In this document: piece after piece, positions 35,741 to 40,459 of the stretch
Layout: each line of letters opens with the position of its first letter
Numbering within the stretch: position 1 is the stretch's first letter
Assembly: GCA_017852835.1 (NCBI GenBank)
Contig: JAFMKS010000009.1
Location: 1 to 40,459, forward strand
DNA: 40,459 nt
Source: Paracoccaceae bacterium
GTDB taxonomy: Bacteria; Pseudomonadota; Alphaproteobacteria; Rhodobacterales; Rhodobacteraceae
Direction of reading: 5' to 3'
Notes under the pieces: model-generated
Databases searched by the model: none
What the model was told of the DNA's origin: nothing
Seen by the model: the letters and a program-made list of their open reading frames with translations, nothing else
Program-made: the position numbers and the translations under genes

Positions 35741-36315
35741 TGCAATCACTTCGCGCGATAGTTCTGCTGGTTCTTGCAACATTTGCTTCAGTTTTGCCTG
35801 CACAGGAAGCTGCGCAAAATCCCGTGGTGACCGTGGATTTAGAACGTCTGGTCAGTGAAACGCAAATCGGTCAATATGTGTCGTTTCAAATGAGCGAAGA
35901 GGCGCAGCGCCTGCAGGTCGAGTTTGACGCAATCGAGGCGGAACTGTCCGCAGAAGAAGCAGACTTAATCAAGAAACGTGAAATACTTGACCTTGACGAA
36001 TTTCGCGTTTTGGCCAAAGCCTTTGATGAAAAGGCTGTGCGCCTAAGACAAGAGCAACAGGCCAAAATCCAAGCCATTACCGCGGAAAGCAGTCGCAGAC
36101 GTCAGGATTTGTTGCGCAGCTTTGTTCCTGTGCTGTCCCAAGTGATGCGGAATCGGGGCGCAACGGTATTGCTTGATCGGCGCAGTGTGGTTTTGGATGA
36201 TCGTGCAAGTGTCGATATCACGGATGTCGCGATCATGATCATTGATCAAAACACGACCGAAACAGACGCTGCGACAGATTTGGAAACACCTGCAGAACCC
36301 AGCGTTCAGGAATAG
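35740..36315 (+). CDS. OmpH/Skp-family periplasmic chaperone
   Basis: Likely holds unfolded outer-membrane proteins on their way to BamA. The 191-residue protein has a signal peptide (about 1-22, ending LPAQEAAQ), the domain opening VVTVDLERLVSETQIGQYV, and a long alpha-helical coiled coil (about 45-120, rich in Glu, Gln and Arg) that would form the Skp tentacles. The end returns to a beta segment, GATVLLDRRSVVLDDRASVDITDVAIMIIDQ. A Thr/Glu/Pro-rich tail of about 20 residues follows. The start overlaps the bamA stop by one base. Its position next to bamA supports the assignment. Confidence 0.88.
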   Translation: MQSLRAIVLLVLATFASVLPAQEAAQNPVVTVDLERLVSETQIGQYVSFQMSEEAQRLQVEFDAIEAELSAEEADLIKKREILDLDEFRVLAKAFDEKAVRLRQEQQAKIQAITAESSRRRQDLLRSFVPVLSQVMRNRGATVLLDRRSVVLDDRASVDITDVAIMIIDQNTTETDAATDLETPAEPSVQE

Positions 36316-36376
36316 GTGGCTTGCCCCATCAATCATCGCTTGCTAGTGAGTGTTAAGAACAATTTAAGGAATAAGC

Positions 36377-36844
36377 ATGAGTGAGCAGTTGCAAAGCGCA
36401 GATATCCAGTTGATCCAACGAATTCTTCCGCACAGATATCCGTTTCTGTTGGTTGATAAGGTTGTCGACATTGATGGAACAACTTCGGCGCGTGGGATCA
36501 AAAACGTAACCATGAATGAACCGCATTTTCAGGGACACTTCCCCGGAACGCCCATCATGCCCGGTGTGACAATTGTCGAGGCCATGGCGCAAACGGCCGC
36601 GGTTATGGTGGGTGTTACGCTTGAACTTTCGGACAAAAACATGCTGATTTACTTCATGGGCATTGATAAGTGTAAATTCCGCCGCAAAGTCATTCCGGGG
36701 GATGTTTTGGAAATGAAGCTGACGACACTCCGCGGTAAGCCCGGCGGCAAAGTTTGGAAATTCTCTGGCGTTGCAACGGTTGATGGCGAACTGGCTGCAG
36801 AAGCTGAATTTTCGGCGATGATGGACCTAAGCCAAGAGAGCTAG
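36377..36844 (+). CDS. fabZ: 3-hydroxyacyl-ACP dehydratase FabZ
   Basis: Dehydrates 3-hydroxyacyl-ACP in fatty acid elongation, competing with LpxA for the same substrate. The 155-residue hot-dog-fold protein has [18 protein letters not shown], the active-site His in [15 protein letters not shown] and the catalytic Glu in [13 protein letters not shown], then [15 protein letters not shown]. The ATG at 36377 has AAGGA upstream. It abuts lpxA, two bases away. The lpxD gene that often sits between ompH and fabZ is absent from this position. Confidence 0.96.
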   Translation: MSEQLQSADIQLIQRILPHRYPFLLVDKVVDIDGTTSARGIKNVTMNEPHFQGHFPGTPIMPGVTIVEAMAQTAAVMVGVTLELSDKNMLIYFMGIDKCKFRRKVIPGDVLEMKLTTLRGKPGGKVWKFSGVATVDGELAAEAEFSAMMDLSQES

Positions 36845-36845
36845 A

Positions 36846-37634
36846 ATGAACGACACCAACATTCACCCCAGTGCAGTTATTGAGGAGGGCGCGCAAATCG
36901 GCGCGGGCTGTAAAATTGGTCCGTTTTGCGTTGTCGGCCCCGAGGTGGTGCTGCACGACAATGTTGAGTTGAAGAGCCATGTGGTCATCACGGGGCAAAC
37001 CGAAATTGGATCGGGGAGCGTTGTTTTTTCTTTTGCAGTCTTGGGGGAAATTCCGCAGGATAAAAAATTTGGCGGCGAAAAAACCAAACTGATTATCGGC
37101 GAACGCAACCGCATTCGTGAGCATGTCACAATGAACCCCGGGACCGAAGGGGGTGGGGGTGTGACCCGCATTGGAAACGATGGGTTGTTTATGGCAGGAT
37201 GCCATGTTGCCCATGACGCGCAGATTGGTGACAATGTGATTTTGGTCAATTCTGCGGCGGTTGCTGGCCACTGTATTCTTGAGGATAACGTTATCATCGG
37301 CGGACTATCTGGTCTACATCAGTTCGTTCGCATTGGTCAGGGCGCGATTGTTGGGGCCGTGACAATGGTGACGAATGATGTAATCCCCTATGGTTTGGTT
37401 CAGGCCCCGCGCGGGGAATTAGATGGTCTTAATCTGGTTGGTTTGAAACGTCGCGGTGTGGCGCGTGAAGATATCACGGCCTTGCGTGCTGCGTTCCAAA
37501 TGCTGGCACAGGGCGAAGGAACATTTAAGGATCGCGCAACACGGTTGAGCGAAGAAACCGATAGCGATTACGTGCGTACGATTGTTGATTTTGTGTTGGC
37601 GGAAAGCGATCGTTCGTTCCTAACGCCGAGTTAG
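36846..37634 (+). CDS. lpxA: UDP-N-acetylglucosamine O-acyltransferase
   Basis: Transfers a 3-hydroxyacyl chain to UDP-GlcNAc, the first step of lipid A synthesis. The 262-residue protein is a left-handed beta-helix of hexapeptide repeats (about 5-190) with a helical C-terminal domain. It has the catalytic His in CHVAHDAQIGDN, corresponding to E. coli His125, and the conserved GGLSGLHQFVRIGQGA and GLNLVGLKRRG. Acyl chain length preference cannot be told by eye. It lies four bases before lpxI. Confidence 0.96.
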   Translation: MNDTNIHPSAVIEEGAQIGAGCKIGPFCVVGPEVVLHDNVELKSHVVITGQTEIGSGSVVFSFAVLGEIPQDKKFGGEKTKLIIGERNRIREHVTMNPGTEGGGGVTRIGNDGLFMAGCHVAHDAQIGDNVILVNSAAVAGHCILEDNVIIGGLSGLHQFVRIGQGAIVGAVTMVTNDVIPYGLVQAPRGELDGLNLVGLKRRGVAREDITALRAAFQMLAQGEGTFKDRATRLSEETDSDYVRTIVDFVLAESDRSFLTPS

Positions 37635-37638
37635 TGTT

Positions 37639-38439
37639 ATGAAACTTGCCATTCTCTCAGGCGCGGGACAGCTGCCAGTGATGATCAAACATGCGCATTC
37701 AGATGCGCATGTCGTCGGGTTTGAGGGTATGCCAACCGAACTTGCAGACGTCGCGCAATTTCATCGTTTTGAACGCTTGGGCGCATTGTTTGCCGATCTA
37801 CGTGATTGTAGTGTGACCCATATCGTTATGGCGGGTGCCATGTCGCGCCCCGATTTTGCACCTGATCTGTTGGACGCGTATACAAAATCGGCACTGCCTG
37901 CATTGATGGCGGCCATGGCGCAAGGGGATGATCACCTATTGCGCCATATGATTGCGCTGATCGAAGGGCAGGGGTTTAGTGTTATAGGGGCACATTCGCT
38001 ACTTTCTTTGACACAGCCCGCGGGTGTTTTGGCGGGGGAAGTTCCCGCGGATGTCGAGCGTGATATTGCACGCGCTGATCAGGTTTTGAAAACCCTTTCG
38101 CCACTGGATGTGGGGCAGGGCGTTGTTGTCGAAAATGGTTTGGTGTTAGGTATTGAAACCTTGCAAGGGACAGATGCGCTTTTGTCATTTGTGGCGGCAA
38201 CGGCGCCAAATTTGCGCGGCCCCATCGGTGGCGTATTTGTGAAACGCCCAAAGGCGGGTCAGGACCTACGCGTGGATATGCCAACCATCGGTCCCAATAC
38301 GATTGATTTGATGGGAAAGGCGGGATTGTCGGGAATTGTGATATCCCCTGATGCCTGTGTTGTTGTTGATGTCCAGCAGACAATTGAACGGGCAAACAGC
38401 CAGAGTATTTTCATCGTAGCGGCCGAGGCGACATTATGA
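37639..38439 (+). CDS. lpxI: UDP-2,3-diacylglucosamine pyrophosphatase LpxI
   Basis: Hydrolyses UDP-2,3-diacylglucosamine to lipid X and UMP. It replaces LpxH in many alphaproteobacteria. The 266-residue protein (formerly DUF1009) starts KLAILSGAGQLPVMI and has the mid-block THIVMAGAMSRPDF. The catalytic region is RVDMPTIGPNTIDLMGKAGLSGI near residues 213-233, which has the conserved Asp and the IGPNT motif of the family. Its stop overlaps the lpxB start (ATGA). The position between lpxA and lpxB confirms the assignment. Confidence 0.94.
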   Translation: MKLAILSGAGQLPVMIKHAHSDAHVVGFEGMPTELADVAQFHRFERLGALFADLRDCSVTHIVMAGAMSRPDFAPDLLDAYTKSALPALMAAMAQGDDHLLRHMIALIEGQGFSVIGAHSLLSLTQPAGVLAGEVPADVERDIARADQVLKTLSPLDVGQGVVVENGLVLGIETLQGTDALLSFVAATAPNLRGPIGGVFVKRPKAGQDLRVDMPTIGPNTIDLMGKAGLSGIVISPDACVVVDVQQTIERANSQSIFIVAAEATL

Positions 38440-39620
38440 AAATCGCATTAATCGCGGGTGAATCATCGGGGGATAAACTGGGCGCGGCCCTGATTGATGG
38501 GTTGGACGCGATCCTAGAACAGCCTGCTGATTTCATTGGTGTTGCGGGTCCTCGTATGATAACACGGGGGATGGACAGCCTGTTTGCGATGCAGGAATTG
38601 TCCGTCATGGGGATTGTCGAAATCCTGAAACAATACCCGCGCCTAAAACGGCGTTTGGACGAAACGGCGGACTATATCATCGCGCAAAACCCCGATGTTT
38701 TAATCACTATTGATGCGCCTGAATTTTCGCTGCGCTTGGCGAAAATCATTCATTCCAAATCGGATATTCCCACGGTACATTATGTGGCTCCCACTGTTTG
38801 GGCATGGCGCCCAAAACGCGCGGATAAGATGGCGCATTTCATTGATCATGTTTTGGCGCTCTTTCCGTTTGAGCCGCCTTTGATGCAGCGCGCTGGCATG
38901 TCATGTGATTTTGTGGGTCATCCCGTTGTCACTGACCCGATCGCCACGAATGAGGAAGTGGCGGCATTTCGCGATGATTTCGGGATTGGGGATGCACCTT
39001 TGGTGCTGATCTTGCCCGGATCGCGCAACAATGAAATTTCAAAACTCATGGCCCCATTTGGGGAAACTTTGGCCTTGGCGCGTCAAACGATGCCCGATTT
39101 GCAATGTGTTCTGCCTGCTGCGCCGCATGTTGTTGGCGCCGTGCAAGAGGCGGTTCAAAATTGGCCCATTCGTCCGATAGTCTTGGATCACCGAGAGTTG
39201 GGGGAAACCACATATGAAGTGGCCAAACGCGCAGCCTTTCGCGCGGCGGATGTGGCTTTGGCGGCCTCTGGAACGGTCTCGCTTGAATTGGCGGCAAACG
39301 ATACGCCCATGGTCATTGCCTATGATATGGGATGGCTGTCCCGCCAGATCATTGGACGTATGTTGATTACGGATACAGTGACATTGGTGAATTTGGTGAC
39401 AGATACCCGTGTTATTCCCGAATTTATTGGCAAAAACTGTCGCGCCGATCTGATTGCGCCCGCGCTTCTTGAGTCCCTTATTGCGCCACAAGGGCAATTA
39501 AGGGCCTTGCGCGATACGATGGATAAGCTGGGCAGGGGGGCAACATCGCCTGGTACACAGGCGGCGGGATCGGTGATCAGGTTTTTGAACGGGACTCAGC
39601 GCGCTGGCAAGGCATCATAG
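38436..39620 (+). CDS. lpxB: Lipid-A-disaccharide synthase
   Basis: Joins lipid X and UDP-2,3-diacylglucosamine into the beta-1,6 disaccharide of lipid A; a peripheral membrane glycosyltransferase of family GT19. The 394-residue protein has KIALIAGESSGDKLGAAL, the GIAGP-like GVAGPRM, ELSVMGIVEILKQYPRL, TIDAPEFSLRLAK, HYVAPTVWAWRPKRA, FVGHPVV, LPGSRNNEI and the late ALAASGTVSLELA block, all in the usual order. It is the last gene of the operon and overlaps the convergent ialB-like gene by 25 bases. Confidence 0.96.
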   Translation: MKIALIAGESSGDKLGAALIDGLDAILEQPADFIGVAGPRMITRGMDSLFAMQELSVMGIVEILKQYPRLKRRLDETADYIIAQNPDVLITIDAPEFSLRLAKIIHSKSDIPTVHYVAPTVWAWRPKRADKMAHFIDHVLALFPFEPPLMQRAGMSCDFVGHPVVTDPIATNEEVAAFRDDFGIGDAPLVLILPGSRNNEISKLMAPFGETLALARQTMPDLQCVLPAAPHVVGAVQEAVQNWPIRPIVLDHRELGETTYEVAKRAAFRAADVALAASGTVSLELAANDTPMVIAYDMGWLSRQIIGRMLITDTVTLVNLVTDTRVIPEFIGKNCRADLIAPALLESLIAPQGQLRALRDTMDKLGRGATSPGTQAAGSVIRFLNGTQRAGKAS

Positions 39621-40153
39621 CTCTTGGTGAACCCTGCCAGCGACATTGGGAAGGTGATCGCCTGTTCGGGTTGTTGGATATGCGTGATTGACAGGATTGC
39701 ACGAACCCCAGTCTTCATTAAATCCACGTCCTCTTGTGAAAAACCGATACGGGCAATGCAGCCGATTTTATTGCAAAACGTATAAGGGTATTGTTTTGCA
39801 TTGCTTTCGGAATAGCGAATGACCAGTGGCGCGGTCAAAAGTGTTTCAAGTGGTACTGTAATATCGGCTCCCGCGACAGCGGTTGGATTCGATTGCACCC
39901 GAAACAGCGAAATTTCAGCAATGGGTGAATTATCCTCGGTCAGGATCAATTGCGTCATATTACAGGGATCGTTGCCAGTTGCGGTCACAACACAGCGGAC
40001 CGCCCAATCTCCATTTTCCGCACGAATATAGGGTTCGCCAATATTTGCCTTGGGTAAGAGCGGTTGACCCAATGAAAGCTGAGAGGCCTCTTGCGCATAT
40101 GCGCTGCTGGCAAGTATTGTGGCGACAACCAAAGGTTTAACGATATATTGCAC
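39596..40153 (-). CDS. Invasion-associated locus B (IalB)-family periplasmic protein
   Basis: A secreted protein of 185 residues from the preferred GTG at 40153. That start has CGAGGG upstream and gives a clean signal peptide, VQYIVKPLVVATILASSAYA, cleaved before QEA. A start at 40204 would add 17 residues. The mature part matches the IalB family: NGDWAVRCV, then CNMTQLIL, a long beta-rich domain, and TFCNKIGCIARIGFSQEDV with a Cys pair likely to form a disulphide. The name comes from Bartonella; in free-living alphaproteobacteria these are common envelope proteins of unknown function, so no virulence role is implied. The 3' end overlaps lpxB. Confidence 0.87.
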   Translation of the reverse strand: MQYIVKPLVVATILASSAYAQEASQLSLGQPLLPKANIGEPYIRAENGDWAVRCVVTATGNDPCNMTQLILTEDNSPIAEISLFRVQSNPTAVAGADITVPLETLLTAPLVIRYSESNAKQYPYTFCNKIGCIARIGFSQEDVDLMKTGVRAILSITHIQQPEQAITFPMSLAGFTKSYDALPAR

Positions 40154-40281
40154 GACGACCCTCGTTGTATGAAAAATGTTCAGACACGTTGCCCTGAAAC
40201 GCATCTGGTTACAACTAGATTCAGAATACTTGGCGGAAATTCACAACATGTACTTAAAGATCATGGTGTAACACCCTGAAA

Positions 40282-40352
40282 CAAAAAGAGGTTTGCAAAA
40301 GCAAACCTCTCATTTTTGTTTTCTCTCCCCGTCGGACTGGCCGACTTATGAA
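40282..40352 (-). ncRNA. Candidate small RNA ending at the strong hairpin
   Basis: On the - strand, a -35-like TTGACC (40385-40380) is followed after 17 bases by a weak -10 (TAGCGT, 40362-40357). About 70 bases downstream of it lies the intrinsic terminator at 40287-40310. Between them are a small hairpin GTCGG/CCGAC (40331-40345) and a purine-rich stretch GGGGAGAGAAAACAAAAATG. A very short open frame begins at that ATG (40313) and would run through the terminator hairpin. The -10 is poor, and the terminator may instead serve a gene beyond the right edge, so this is tentative. Confidence 0.3.
40283..40316. terminator. Strong bidirectional hairpin terminator
   Basis: AGAGGTTTGC (40287-40296) pairs perfectly with GCAAACCTCT (40301-40310) across a four-A loop. 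On the + strand CATTTTT follows, and on the - strand TTTTT (40287-40283). The T-run is contiguous only on the - strand, so the better reading is termination of a leftward transcript. No protein gene in the window ends at it from either side. Confidence 0.85.
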
Positions 40353-40459
40353 TGTGACGCTACGAAACAATTTTATGTCGGTCAACAGTTAAAATGACCA
40401 ATTTGAAAAATATTTAATGTTCAATTTCCGTTTGCAAAACCCATGAAAAAAGATCGCGC

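Noticed and set aside
40443-40459. ATG AAA AAA GAT CGC at the right edge as the start of a + strand gene
   Set aside because: There is no ribosome site, only five codons are visible, and read on the other strand it looks like the arm and T-run of a terminator (GCGCGATC then six T).
1-40459. Mobile elements, CRISPR arrays, phage or toxin-antitoxin genes
   Set aside because: No transposase, integrase, terminal inverted repeats, regularly spaced repeats or small toxin-like gene pairs were seen on either strand.

Overview
The window (about 40 kb) looks like a chromosomal segment of an alphaproteobacterium. Rhodobacterales (Roseobacter-like) is the best guess. Supporting features are a pyrH-frr-uppS-cdsA-dxr-rseP-bamA-ompH-fabZ-lpxA-lpxI-lpxB run that uses LpxI, a class II DAHP synthase, an IalB-family periplasmic protein, a GlxA-family regulator and several high-affinity amino acid/peptide ABC transporters. 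Base composition looks close to balanced by eye. I see no tRNA or rRNA genes, CRISPR array, insertion sequence, prophage or plasmid genes. The placement is from protein motifs and gene order read by eye, not from a search.

Layout, left to right. (1) 1-5114, + strand: an L,D-transpeptidase cut by the window edge, lpxD, a dedicated acyl carrier protein, a beta-ketoacyl-ACP synthase and an MFS transporter. This is a cell-envelope/acyl-chain cassette. (2) 5095-7043: glucokinase on the - strand, a broken DUF3179 gene, and an AT-rich spacer. (3) 7044-9902: uvrA, with a terminator and two large inverted repeats behind it. (4) 10149-16357, - strand: a branched-chain-type amino acid ABC transporter (substrate-binding protein, livG, livF, livH, livM) with an intrinsic terminator between the binding protein and the rest, and a GlxA-type AraC regulator upstream. 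(5) 16531-20462: class II DAHP synthase, ssb, a small lytic transglycosylase, a YdcF-like membrane protein and an ABM-domain protein. (6) 20526-26708, - strand: a peptide-type ABC transporter with a Tat-exported binding protein, two permeases and one fused double ATPase. (7) 26912-27817: miaA on the - strand. (8) 27947-39620, + strand: the long essential operon for translation recycling, lipid carrier, phospholipid, isoprenoid, outer-membrane assembly and lipid A genes. (9) 39596-40459: an IalB-family gene and a terminator-bearing intergenic region that may encode a small RNA.

How the genes work together. The two ends are linked by lipid A. The right-hand operon holds fabZ, lpxA, lpxI and lpxB, but the expected lpxD is not there. 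It lies about 34 kb away, immediately upstream of its own ACP and ketosynthase. No ketoreductase or dehydratase accompanies that pair, so it could supply LpxD with a special acyl chain, possibly a 3-oxoacyl chain like those known from Rhodobacter lipid A. That is inference and is the most interesting idea in the window.

Most of the window is conserved housekeeping and transport. I did not find a clearly new system such as a defence island or biosynthetic cluster. The remaining points of interest are small: a frameshifted DUF3179 gene, unexplained structured intergenic elements, terminators and hairpins inside operons, and a candidate small RNA.
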